Of a DNA stretch of 60,259 nt, positions 1 through 6,568 are shown one piece after another (within the stretch, counting starts at the first letter, position 1; each line of letters starts with the position of its first letter). Both the position numbers and the translations under genes were made by a program. The notes below the pieces were generated by a model that saw nothing but the letters and a program-made list of their open reading frames with translations, did not search any database and was not told where the DNA came from. The stretch is from Gammaproteobacteria bacterium (lineage in GTDB: Bacteria > Pseudomonadota > Gammaproteobacteria > Ga0077554 > Ga007554): the NCBI GenBank assembly GCA_023266055.1, contig JAHFRW010000013.1, positions 1 through 60,259 on the forward strand, read 5' to 3'.

Positions 1-108
1 TGTGTTAATGCCATGGTAGAAGAGTGTGTGCGGACATTACCGGATCAATATCAATGGAGCTATAAGCGTTTTCGCAGCCGACCTGCGGGTGAGAAACGCT
101 ATTACTAG
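1..108 (+). CDS. C-terminal end of a lipid A biosynthesis acyltransferase (LpxL/HtrB type), partial
   Basis: An open frame enters from the left edge and ends at TAG 106-108, giving the last 35 residues of a protein. The tail reads roughly VEECVRTLPDQYQWSYKRF followed by RSRPAGE. The pattern of an E..VR..P.QY.W..RRF..RP.G block at the very C-terminus is typical of the late acyltransferases that add secondary fatty acids to Kdo-lipid A at the inner membrane. The catalytic HX4D region lies outside the window, so the assignment rests on this tail alone. It ends 8 bp before the next gene on the same strand, so the two may be cotranscribed. Confidence 0.6.
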   Translation, partial: CVNAMVEECVRTLPDQYQWSYKRFRSRPAGEKRYY

Positions 109-116
109 GTGAACTT

Positions 117-773
117 ATGACAGAAGACCCTTTGACGACACAGGAAAAATGGGACGCCCTGTACCGTGATTCAGGTACGCCACCTGATGTAGCGGTCGCT
201 TCCGGCATCCTGCCTCTCGCGGCACTTGTGGAACCCTTCGCGTTCGCTCTTCCCTGCGCGGCGCAGGTGTTGTACGAAAATGCGCACTTGCTACCGGCCT
301 CCGGCAAGGCGCTGGATTTTGCGTGTGGATTAGGTGCCAACGCGCTATTCCTTGCTGCACAAGGTTTGGAAACGCACGCCTGGGATATTTCACCCGTAGC
401 CATTGCCCGGTTGACAGAAAGCGCCCGCGAGCATGGTTTAACACTGCATGGAGATGCACGTGATCTGGTAGCCCAACCACCCTTGCCTGCGAGCTTTGAT
501 GTGATTGTGTCGTGCCACTTTCTGGAGCGGCCACTCAACCCCTACTTGATGGCTGCATTACGGCCGGGTGGATTATTATTTTATCAAACCTTTACCCTGC
601 AACGCATTGATGATTCCGGCCCGAAAAATGCCGAATATCGCTTGGCGGTGAACGAGCTGCTCACCCTGTTTCCGGGCTTGCGCGTGCTGGTTTACCGTGA
701 AGAGGGTCTGGTGGGGGATGTGCAGCGCGGGTTTCGCAACAAGGCGATGCTGGTGGCGCAGAAGGTGGGCTAA
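117..773 (+). CDS. Class I SAM-dependent methyltransferase (TehB/UbiG-like fold)
   Basis: The 218-residue protein has a Rossmann methyltransferase core. Motif I (ALDFACGLGANALFLA) lies near residues 65-80, followed by WDISPVAI near 89, the acidic end of strand 2 that binds the SAM ribose. A GDARDL segment and a post-motif strand (FDVIVSCHFL) follow. The substrate cannot be read from sequence; relatives are usually annotated as tellurite-resistance-like or generic type 11/12 methyltransferases. The ATG at 117 follows the acyltransferase stop by 8 bp. It is soluble, with no signal peptide or membrane segment. The island that follows starts about 80 bp downstream. Confidence 0.8.
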   Translation: MTEDPLTTQEKWDALYRDSGTPPDVAVASGILPLAALVEPFAFALPCAAQVLYENAHLLPASGKALDFACGLGANALFLAAQGLETHAWDISPVAIARLTESAREHGLTLHGDARDLVAQPPLPASFDVIVSCHFLERPLNPYLMAALRPGGLLFYQTFTLQRIDDSGPKNAEYRLAVNELLTLFPGLRVLVYREEGLVGDVQRGFRNKAMLVAQKVG

Positions 774-854
774 GTTCAGACGCACGAAACTGGGGTGATC
801 CCGGCCCGGTAAAAGATTATGCTGGGTTTCTATCTGGGACTAATATCGGGCATA

Positions 855-995
855 ATGTCCGAAAATATACCCAGTGAGACGCCAGATATGCTGCAGAATA
901 ATCCTTTGGACCTGCTTAGACAGGCTCGAACCCGCTATAGCCAAGGCGAGCTTGCCTCTCTGCTTGAGGTTGATGTACGCACTATTCGTAGTTAG
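855..995 (+). pseudogene. Orphan N-terminal helix-turn-helix fragment of a Dcm-like cytosine methyltransferase
   Basis: ATG 855 opens 46 codons ending at TAG 993-995. The product holds an XRE-like helix-turn-helix: LLRQARTRYSQGELASLL then EVDVRTIR. Dcm/M.EcoRII-type methyltransferases often carry such an N-terminal HTH, ending VRTIRRW, immediately before a PPPYLAD-like linker and the catalytic domain. That linker ([19 protein letters not shown]) is found in frame just upstream of the methyltransferase at 3602, translating from about 3557. I infer that both pieces are one ancestral gene split by the 992-3547 insertion. Removing the insert leaves an 11-bp surplus between the CGT (987-989) and CGA (3557-3559) codons and a stop, so the join is not clean and the history may include an earlier event. 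Confidence 0.6.
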
Positions 996-1048
996 CGGCT
1001 TATCCCACACCTGCCGACCGTAGCAGGTATTTTCGATGAAGGAGATTT

Positions 1049-1927
1049 ATGAACACCGTTGGTACTTTGTGCGTGACTGTTTGCGCCATGCTTTCTGCGA
1101 CCGCACATGCCGATTTGCCGCTCACCGTTGAAGACCTGATCACAGACAAAGGCAAGGTCAAACTCGATGTGTCGCTGGCCTACGCCAACAGCGACAGACA
1201 GGGTGTTTCCACGGGTGAACCCATCACGGTGCAGACGGGCCCGACATCCTTTGTCACTTTGCCAACGGTCATTGGCGAGAGCCAGGGCAACAGCGATTTT
1301 TTGGTGGGCACTGTGGGTCTGCGCTATGGCTTGACGGGCAAGGCCGAAATATTCACCCGCGCCAGCTATCTATACAACAGCAGCCGAAACAGCGATGTAT
1401 CGGGCATCAGCAGCAACAGCGACAACCGCTTTGCCGATGCCTGGGCCGGGGTCAATTACCAGTTCAAAAAAGACGACGACACGCCCGCCGTGCTGGGCTT
1501 TGCGGAAATTGCCTTGCGCGAGAAACACCGCGAAAGCAGCCGTTCATTCAAGTCTGCGTTGATCGGGCTGACCATCTACAAAGCTATTGACCCCGTAGTG
1601 TTCTCGTTGACCACCGCTTACCGGTTTAACCAAAGCCGCAAGGACGGTAATGCCGATTACAAGCCCGGCAACCTGTTTTTACTCAATCCTTCCATTGCCT
1701 TTGCGGTAAACGACCGCATAACCCTGACCACGGGCTTGCAGTGGACTAACCGCCAAGCAGACCAGTTTGATGGCAAGGCGCAAGGCTTCAGGCGCACCAG
1801 CACCGATTTGCTGCTGGGCGTGGGTTATGGGATTTCGAAGGGGAGCATACTCAATCTCACCTTCAAAACGAATGCATCAGGTTCAAACGGGGCAGACCTG
1901 AGGCTCAACTGGCTGTACACGTTCTAA
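1049..1927 (+). CDS. Outer-membrane beta-barrel protein, FapF/phenol-degradation MetA-like
   Basis: The 292-residue product has a Sec signal peptide (cleavage expected after about residue 22, ATAHA-DLPL) and then LTVEDLITDKGKVKLDVSLAYAN. That opening resembles proteobacterial barrels annotated as transporters, including the amyloid exporter FapF. The rest alternates polar and hydrophobic residues in strand-length blocks with G-rich turns, and the protein ends in LNWLYTF with the terminal Phe expected for BAM-dependent insertion. A strong GAAGGAGA Shine-Dalgarno precedes ATG 1049. It is the first gene of the cassette; neighbours encode a double-glycine-like exported protein and a C39 peptidase, so a role as exit pore is an inference from context. 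Confidence 0.65.
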   Translation: MNTVGTLCVTVCAMLSATAHADLPLTVEDLITDKGKVKLDVSLAYANSDRQGVSTGEPITVQTGPTSFVTLPTVIGESQGNSDFLVGTVGLRYGLTGKAEIFTRASYLYNSSRNSDVSGISSNSDNRFADAWAGVNYQFKKDDDTPAVLGFAEIALREKHRESSRSFKSALIGLTIYKAIDPVVFSLTTAYRFNQSRKDGNADYKPGNLFLLNPSIAFAVNDRITLTTGLQWTNRQADQFDGKAQGFRRTSTDLLLGVGYGISKGSILNLTFKTNASGSNGADLRLNWLYTF

Positions 1928-1990
1928 CGTGCAGCGGATTGTGGAAAATGCCCCTATTTCGTGTTTAACTATTCCAAGGAATTTTTTGAT

Positions 1991-2452
1991 ATGAATAGTT
2001 TGAAAATAACTCTGCTTGCCAGTGCGCTGGCGGCCACCGTGGCCATGCCCGTGTTTGCTGCTGAACCACAACCTGCACCACTACCGCGGTTCAGTGCGGC
2101 AGATGCCAGCCTGATTTTTGAAACCGATACCAGGCCGATGCAGCTGGCGGTTCTGTCTCAAGCGGAGATGAAGGAGACGGAGGGGGCATTTCTCAATTGG
2201 GTAGTTGGCGGAATTGCCGGTGGTGGCCTATATGCTGTAGGTGTCTATCGAGGGCAGTACGATTGGAATACAGGGCGCTTTCTCGGCAACGTCGGTACTG
2301 GCGCATTGATTGGTGGCACATTCGGTGCGGCTGGGGCGATTGCCAGCGGCGGAGCCAGATTTATTCCGAGTCTGACGAATCTCGGGGCCAATGTCTGGCG
2401 TTTTAATGGTGCTGCTGCCAACACGGGTGTAAACAACATTTGGAGGCGTTAA
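1991..2452 (+). CDS. Sec-exported hydrophobic protein with a double-glycine-type leader (bacteriocin/amyloid-like)
   Basis: The 153-residue product starts at ATG 1991, with AAGGAA about 10 bp upstream. Residues 1-24 are a Sec signal peptide ending VFAA. Residues 55-66 read LSQAEMKETEGA, matching the LSxxEL/Mxx(I/V)xG(G/A) leader of peptides cleaved by C39 peptidases. The 87-residue tail after Ala66 is Gly/Ala-rich and hydrophobic, with GG and GxxxG-like repeats (VVGGIAGGG, GTGALIGG, GAAGAIASGG), resembling class II bacteriocins. Two successive leaders, Sec then double-glycine, would suit maturation in the periplasm by the C39 protein three genes on. A hairpin terminator follows at once. Product activity is unknown; an amyloid subunit or a toxin both fit. 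Confidence 0.6.
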   Translation: MNSLKITLLASALAATVAMPVFAAEPQPAPLPRFSAADASLIFETDTRPMQLAVLSQAEMKETEGAFLNWVVGGIAGGGLYAVGVYRGQYDWNTGRFLGNVGTGALIGGTFGAAGAIASGGARFIPSLTNLGANVWRFNGAAANTGVNNIWRR

Positions 2453-2458
2453 TCTGAA

Positions 2459-2490
2459 AATGGCGCAGCCATTAAGGCTGCGCCATTTTT
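2459..2490 (+). terminator. Rho-independent terminator inside the cassette
   Basis: A perfect 12-bp stem (AATGGCGCAGCC with its complement GGCTGCGCCATT) and a 5-nt loop (ATTAA) are followed by TTT. It begins 6 bp after the stop of the leader-peptide gene. It would attenuate transcription between the barrel/peptide pair and the membrane-protein/peptidase pair, so the first two genes could be made in excess. Confidence 0.8.
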
Positions 2491-2509
2491 CAATAGTGAA
2501 GGATGATTC

Positions 2510-2803
2510 ATGTTCGAATTAATTGGTGGGATCGTTGAGGCATTAACTGGATATCTAGTGGGGCGATTTCAAGCAACAAACAAATCTGCATCGCATATAA
2601 GTGCCATTGCTGTCTCATTATTGTGTGGGTTGATTTTTTTTCTTGGCTTGGGCATTTATGACCTATTTTACCCCGCACCAAGAAATAGGCTCAGTTCACT
2701 GATTTTGTTCCCGCTAGGCTTTTCTATGATTATTTATCTAATCATAGTGATAGATTTTTGGATAAAAAGAAAAAAAGCCAAGCCTCATGCTAACTCGGAG
2801 TAG
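2510..2803 (+). CDS. Small two-helix membrane protein, possible immunity protein
   Basis: The 97-residue product has no recognisable family. Two hydrophobic segments (about residues 30-52 and 62-85) flank a short loop with YPAPRNR, and a basic tail (IKRKKAKPH) suggests a cytoplasmic C-terminus. An amphipathic first 25 residues (MFELIGGIVEALTGYLVGRF) could also pack on the membrane. The gene is clearly more AT-rich than its neighbours, a sign of separate origin. It lies between the leader-peptide gene and the C39 peptidase gene; small membrane proteins in this position commonly give self-protection in bacteriocin loci, but here that is only inferred from position. Confidence 0.6.
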   Translation: MFELIGGIVEALTGYLVGRFQATNKSASHISAIAVSLLCGLIFFLGLGIYDLFYPAPRNRLSSLILFPLGFSMIIYLIIVIDFWIKRKKAKPHANSE

Positions 2804-2809
2804 ATTGAT

Positions 2810-3481
2810 GTGTCTTTGAGATTGCGCGGTGTATTGTCATTTATTTTATTAACAATGGTCGCAACGACCGCCAGCGCTGAAAGCGCATTGCTCTCCACGC
2901 AAACGTTGGAGGTTCGCATTCCCGTTCAAAGCTGGAAAACCCTGCGCGATGCCCGCGTGGTCAAACAGGACTTAGACTACTCATGCAGTGCCGCTTCGTT
3001 GGCCACCCTGCTCAATGAGTTTTACGGACAGACCATCACCGAAGAAGCCTTGCTCAAGGTGATGGATAAGGGTAACTTGCGAGCCTCGTTTGAAGACATG
3101 CAACGCACCTTGCCGCAGTTTGGTTTTCGTGCCCAAGGTTATGCCGCCACCTATGAGCAACTGACCAAACTCAAAATGCCGGTGGTGGTGTACCTCAAGC
3201 ACCGCAAGGACGATCATTTTTCAGTGCTTCGCGGCATTGATGAACACACCGTCTGGCTGGCTGACCCTTCACTTGGCAATCGCACCTACAGCCGCGAGCA
3301 GTTTCTCGAGATGTGGGAAACGCGTAAAGACGACCAAGTTAATGCTGACCTCAAAGGCAAATTCCTCGCCGTGCTACCTGCCAAAGCAGATATTTCCGCA
3401 CTCGATAACTTCTTCACCAAAACCCTCAAACGGCAAACCGCGCAAGCGGTAGAACAACTTGCCATTCGTCATGCACCCTGA
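2810..3481 (+). CDS. Periplasmic C39-family cysteine peptidase (FapD-like)
   Basis: The 223-residue product has a signal peptide (about residues 1-23, ending TTASA) followed by a stand-alone C39 domain. The catalytic features are visible: the oxyanion Gln53 in VKQDLDYSCS, Cys59, His136 in DDHFSVLRG and Asp152 in WLADPSLGN. C39 peptidases cleave after double-glycine leaders; most are the N-terminal domain of ABC exporters in the cytoplasm, whereas this one lacks a transporter and appears to act in the periplasm, as does FapD of the functional amyloid system. Start: GTG 2810, with GGAG at 2797-2800, 6 bp after the upstream stop. Its stop is 13 bp before the attC site. Confidence 0.8.
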   Translation: MSLRLRGVLSFILLTMVATTASAESALLSTQTLEVRIPVQSWKTLRDARVVKQDLDYSCSAASLATLLNEFYGQTITEEALLKVMDKGNLRASFEDMQRTLPQFGFRAQGYAATYEQLTKLKMPVVVYLKHRKDDHFSVLRGIDEHTVWLADPSLGNRTYSREQFLEMWETRKDDQVNADLKGKFLAVLPAKADISALDNFFTKTLKRQTAQAVEQLAIRHAP

Positions 3482-3494
3482 TTCATCGAACACG

Positions 3495-3553
3495 CCGCTA
3501 ACCCGGCGCTCAACTCGGGCGCTGCGCATAAAGCCGCGCAGCGCCGGTTAGCT
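3495..3553 (+). other. attC recombination site (59-base element)
   Basis: The R'' box CGCTAAC (3496-3502) and R' box GTTAGCT (3547-3553) bracket near-complementary L boxes. GCTAACCCGGCGCT on the left pairs with AGCGCCGGTTAGC on the right with one extrahelical C, the asymmetry that gives IntI its strand polarity. An internal GGCGCTGCGC repeats the complement of GCGCAGCGCC across an ATAAAGCC loop. Total length is exactly 59 bp. This architecture is characteristic of integron cassettes; folding of the bottom strand was reasoned by hand only. Confidence 0.8.
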
Positions 3554-3601
3554 CTACGATGGGAAGTTCGGGACAACGACCCCCCGCCTTATCTTGCTGA
3601 C

Positions 3602-4702
3602 GTGATCCGTCAGAGTATATTGCCCTTGGTGTCAGCTGAGCCCGCGAAGAATTGCTATTTCACCTTTATTGATCTGTTCGCAGGCATTGGTGGTATCCGG
3701 TTGGGCTTTGAAGCGTGTGGAGGTCACTGTGTATTTACCAGCGAATGGAACACCTTTGCGCAGAAGACCTACCTCGCCAACTTCCCTCAGGATGATACCC
3801 ATCTTCTGGCGGGTGACATCACCGCCGTTGACGCCGAAGACATCCCAGACCATGACGTCTTGCTGGCTGGCTTTCTCTGCCAGCCATTCAGCATTGCAGG
3901 TGTTTCCAAAAAGAATGCGCTGGGCCGCCCACACGGTTTCGAATGCACGACCCAAGGCACGCTGTTTTTTGATGTGGCCCGCATTATCGCCACCAAGCAC
4001 CCCAAGGCGTTCCTGCTGGAAAATGTCAAAAACCTGCTTTCTCACGACAAGGGCAATACCTTCCGTGTAATCCTCCAGACCCTGCGTGATGAGCTGGGAT
4101 ACGACGTGCATTACAAGGTCATTGATGGCCAGCGCTTTGTGCCACAGCATCGTGAGCGCATCATCATTATCGGCTTCCGCGAGAAGACAGGGTTTTCATG
4201 GGATGATCTGAAGCTGCCTGCCGAAGGCCCACGCCTTTCCAGCATCCTGCACCCACAGGATGGCAGCGAAGTGGCAGAAGAGCCCTACACAACCGGCCCC
4301 AAGGCAACGATCAACAGCAAATATACATTGACTCCAAAGCTCTGGGCCTACCTGCAAGCCTATGCAGAGAAGCACCGCGCTGCGGGTAATGGTTTTGGAT
4401 TTGGCCTTGTGAGTGGTGAAAGCGTTACGCGTACACTCTCGCCTCGTTATTACAAGGACGGTTCGGCCATTCTTGTTTCACAAGATTTGCACAAACAACC
4501 TCGCCGTCTGACGCCGCGCGAGTGTGTACACCTTATGGGCTTCCCAGACAATTTTAATATTCGGGTATCGGATACGCAGTCTTATCCACAGCTCGGGCAG
4601 GCGGCAGTTGTGCCAATGATTAAGGAAGTCGCCCGTATTATGAGTCCACACATAATGACAATGGTTTCAGCAAGCACACATGGAGTGGCGAATGTCAGCT
4701 AG
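3602..4702 (+). CDS. dcm: Dcm/M.EcoRII-like DNA cytosine-5 methyltransferase (catalytic domain, 5' end disrupted)
   Basis: The 366-residue product from GTG 3602 matches Dcm/M.EcoRII throughout: motif [11 protein letters not shown] (22-31), FTSEWN (45-50), VSKKNALGR and [15 protein letters not shown], motif VI ENVKN, motif VIII QHRERI, then [18 protein letters not shown] and [14 protein letters not shown]. The expected reaction is C5 methylation of the inner C in CCWGG. Two key motifs deviate: motif IV is FLCQPFS rather than FPCQPFS (Cys93 kept, Pro lost), and motif X is [11 protein letters not shown] rather than YRQFGNSVVVP. The open frame extends upstream to about 3491 with the linker that normally joins an N-terminal HTH; that HTH lies at 855-995 beyond the cassette. 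No ATG is available near the start, so translation may be poor. The end overlaps the HNH gene by 11-23 bp. Confidence 0.85.
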   Translation: MIRQSILPLVSAEPAKNCYFTFIDLFAGIGGIRLGFEACGGHCVFTSEWNTFAQKTYLANFPQDDTHLLAGDITAVDAEDIPDHDVLLAGFLCQPFSIAGVSKKNALGRPHGFECTTQGTLFFDVARIIATKHPKAFLLENVKNLLSHDKGNTFRVILQTLRDELGYDVHYKVIDGQRFVPQHRERIIIIGFREKTGFSWDDLKLPAEGPRLSSILHPQDGSEVAEEPYTTGPKATINSKYTLTPKLWAYLQAYAEKHRAAGNGFGFGLVSGESVTRTLSPRYYKDGSAILVSQDLHKQPRRLTPRECVHLMGFPDNFNIRVSDTQSYPQLGQAAVVPMIKEVARIMSPHIMTMVSASTHGVANVS

Positions 4703-5471
4703 AACTGGCTGGACGCGCCAGCAACTGTTAGTGGCATTCAATCTATATTGCCAAATGCCATTCGGGAAAATGCACTTCCGTAACCCAGAGATCATTAAAT
4801 ATGCGGAGCTGATCGGTAGAACACCGTCAGCACTGGCGATGAAATTGACCAACATCGCCAGCCTTGACCCGGCAATAACCTCAACGGGGCGCAAGGGGTT
4901 GGAAGGCGCTTCAGCCGCCGATAAAGCGATGTGGGAAGAAATGCAGACAGATTGGGAACACTTCGCCATCGAGGCACAGTACGCCGCAACTACTTTTGGA
5001 GCTACCACTGAATTTGGAACTGCTACTGACGATCTGCCCATGCCGGGTGAGATCGTCGATTACACAGGTAGTAATAAAACAGTTCAGACAACAACTCGTG
5101 TTGGTCAGGTTTTTTTCCGGCGGTCGGTACTTAGTGCTTACAATTATCAGTGCTGCATTACTGGTCTATCCGTACCCAAACTGTTGGTGGCAAGCCACAT
5201 CATACCTTGGCGTGTTGACGCGACAAACCGGCTTAATCCTAGAAACGGCCTGTGCTTGTCGATGTTGCACGACAAAGCATTTGATGCCGGGATTATCGCG
5301 ATAAGGGAAGATATGACGGTCAGTGTTTCCCGGAAACACGTAACCAATGGAGATCATTTTTTCAACTCGGCGCTGTTAGCCTACGATGGTAAGTCGATAG
5401 CATTACCAGAAAAATTTTGTCCGCTTTCAGAATTTCTAGCTTACCATCGACAACACATTTTCGAGGCGTAG
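4680..5471 (+). CDS. HNH endonuclease, probable restriction-associated nuclease
   Basis: The 263-residue product (ATG 4680; ATG 4692 is an alternative giving MSARTGW) has an N-terminal region of about 150 residues without a clear family and a C-terminal HNH nuclease fold. Visible are YQCCITG, ASHIIPW (first His), then [21 protein letters not shown] with the Asn and final His/Asp pattern of HNH enzymes that cut methylated or unmodified DNA. The overlap with the methyltransferase gene argues for translational coupling and a role in the same restriction-modification island. It could be the cognate nuclease, a second nuclease beside the EcoRII-like one, or a McrA-like enzyme; sequence alone does not decide. 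Confidence 0.75.
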   Translation: MEWRMSARTGWTRQQLLVAFNLYCQMPFGKMHFRNPEIIKYAELIGRTPSALAMKLTNIASLDPAITSTGRKGLEGASAADKAMWEEMQTDWEHFAIEAQYAATTFGATTEFGTATDDLPMPGEIVDYTGSNKTVQTTTRVGQVFFRRSVLSAYNYQCCITGLSVPKLLVASHIIPWRVDATNRLNPRNGLCLSMLHDKAFDAGIIAIREDMTVSVSRKHVTNGDHFFNSALLAYDGKSIALPEKFCPLSEFLAYHRQHIFEA

Positions 5472-5480
5472 GGGTCAATT

Positions 5481-5798
5481 ATGAATGTGCGATTTGAATA
5501 TCTTTATCGAGATGCAGGCAATTTCAAAAATTGGGGTGAAGTCGTGTTTTCCAATCCCCGCAACATCAATGTTGACTTTGTTGCGGCAATGGCTGAAAAA
5601 GTTCTTATCGACCACGCCTACTTTGTAGCATCCAAGGCAGACGTTCCTGATCTGCACTTTGCGGAACATGATGAGGAACTCGACCACGATTGGCACGAAG
5701 TTCATGCTTTCCAATCCACAGATGACGCGTCGAACGATGCGCAAGGACGAGATATCGAGGGATTCATCGAATCGCTTCAGTGCGCGTCGCGAGTATAA
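5481..5798 (+). CDS. Uncharacterised 105-residue protein of the restriction-modification island
   Basis: The product is acidic and soluble, starting MNVRFEYLYRDAGNFKNWGE and containing a DHAYFVASKADVPDLHF stretch and an ELDHDWHE cluster. I do not recognise a characterised family. It follows the HNH stop by 9 bp, so it is probably in the same operon. Its last 77 bp overlap, in another frame, the most likely start of the EcoRII-like nuclease (ATG 5722 or 5737), a compact arrangement that would couple the two. The stop TAA 5796-5798 is natural for this frame and does not itself need a lesion to explain it. Confidence 0.6.
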   Translation: MNVRFEYLYRDAGNFKNWGEVVFSNPRNINVDFVAAMAEKVLIDHAYFVASKADVPDLHFAEHDEELDHDWHEVHAFQSTDDASNDAQGRDIEGFIESLQCASRV

Positions 5799-6557
5799 AG
5801 AACAGAACAGGGTCGTATCGAATTCGCATCCCGCTTCATCCTCGATAGTATTGGTGTGGTTGTTGAAGAATCTGAAGAAACATATCTTGATGAGATGCTC
5901 GCCAATTTCAAGGGAGTTTTTCCGACTACCAGAGTGTTTTCCGCTTACGCCCGCTCCACGCTGAAGGATATTGATCCTCAGGATGGCCCGGATGATGTGC
6001 TGATGGCATGGATGGAGCGGGAGGAGATTTTGTTCCGCACGCTTGAGCGGCACATGGTGGCAGATCGTCTTTCAAAGGGGTTTGATGGGGATGTAGACAG
6101 CTTCATGTCCTTTTCCCTTTCTGTTCAGAACCGCCGCAAGAGCCGTGTTGGCCTTGCGCTTGAGAACCATCTTGAAGAGCTGTTTGCCGGGTGTGGAGTT
6201 CGTTACTCGCGCACAGCGGTAACAGAAAACAGATCAAAGCCTGATTTTATTTTTCCCGGGCAGGCGGAATATCATGATCCATTATTCAATCCCCTGAACC
6301 TCACTATGCTTGGCGTGAAGTCCACCTGCAAGGATCGCTGGCGACAGGTGCTGGTTGAAGCTGACCGCATTGAAAAAAAGCATCTCCTGACTCTGGAGGC
6401 GGCGATCAGTAGTAACCAGACTGATGAAATGAAGGCTAAAAATCTCCAGCTGGTTTTACCTCGCCGATTGCACTCGACGTATTTGGGTACTCAACAGGTA
6501 TGGCTTATGGATTTAGCCTCGTTCACTGCCTTGATAGCTGAGCGGCAAAGTGTATAG
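5722..6557 (+). pseudogene. EcoRII-C/PspGI-like type II restriction endonuclease, frameshifted
   Basis: The C-terminal part (frame of 5856-6557) matches the EcoRII catalytic domain: SVQNRRKSR, LENHLEELF, KPDFIFPG, then GVKSTCKDRWRQVL, EADRI and KHLLTL. The family's catalytic Asp (KPD), the Lys pair (VKSTCK) and the following Glu (VEADRI) are all present, so the active site is intact. The N-terminal part lies in a different frame, from ATG 5722 or 5737: RFSARREYKEQ. A tandem GAACA duplication at 5800-5809 separates them; deleting one copy gives a continuous EYKEQGRIEFASRF and a 276-residue protein, the size of PspGI-type enzymes. The expected target is CCWGG, matching the Dcm-like methyltransferase upstream. 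As read, translation diverges into a nonsense tail ending at 5964. Confidence 0.8.
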
Positions 6558-6568
6558 ACACAAAAAAT

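Larger units (their letters stand above)
992..3547 (+). mobile_element. Integron gene cassette of 2556 bp carrying four genes
   Basis: The left boundary is GTTAGCGG at 991-998 and the right end is a 59-bp attC site at 3495-3553. In a cassette excised as a circle, the bases after the G^TT cut belong to the cassette's own attC, so the left-end core must be complementary to its R'' box. Here the left core GTTAGCGG is the exact reverse complement of CCGCTAAC at 3495-3502 over 8 bp, while the core past the right cut (GTTAGCT) differs, as expected for a target-derived half site. No intI gene or second attC is seen in the window, so this looks like capture at a secondary site. Four genes in one cassette is unusual; most cassettes carry one. 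Confidence 0.75.
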
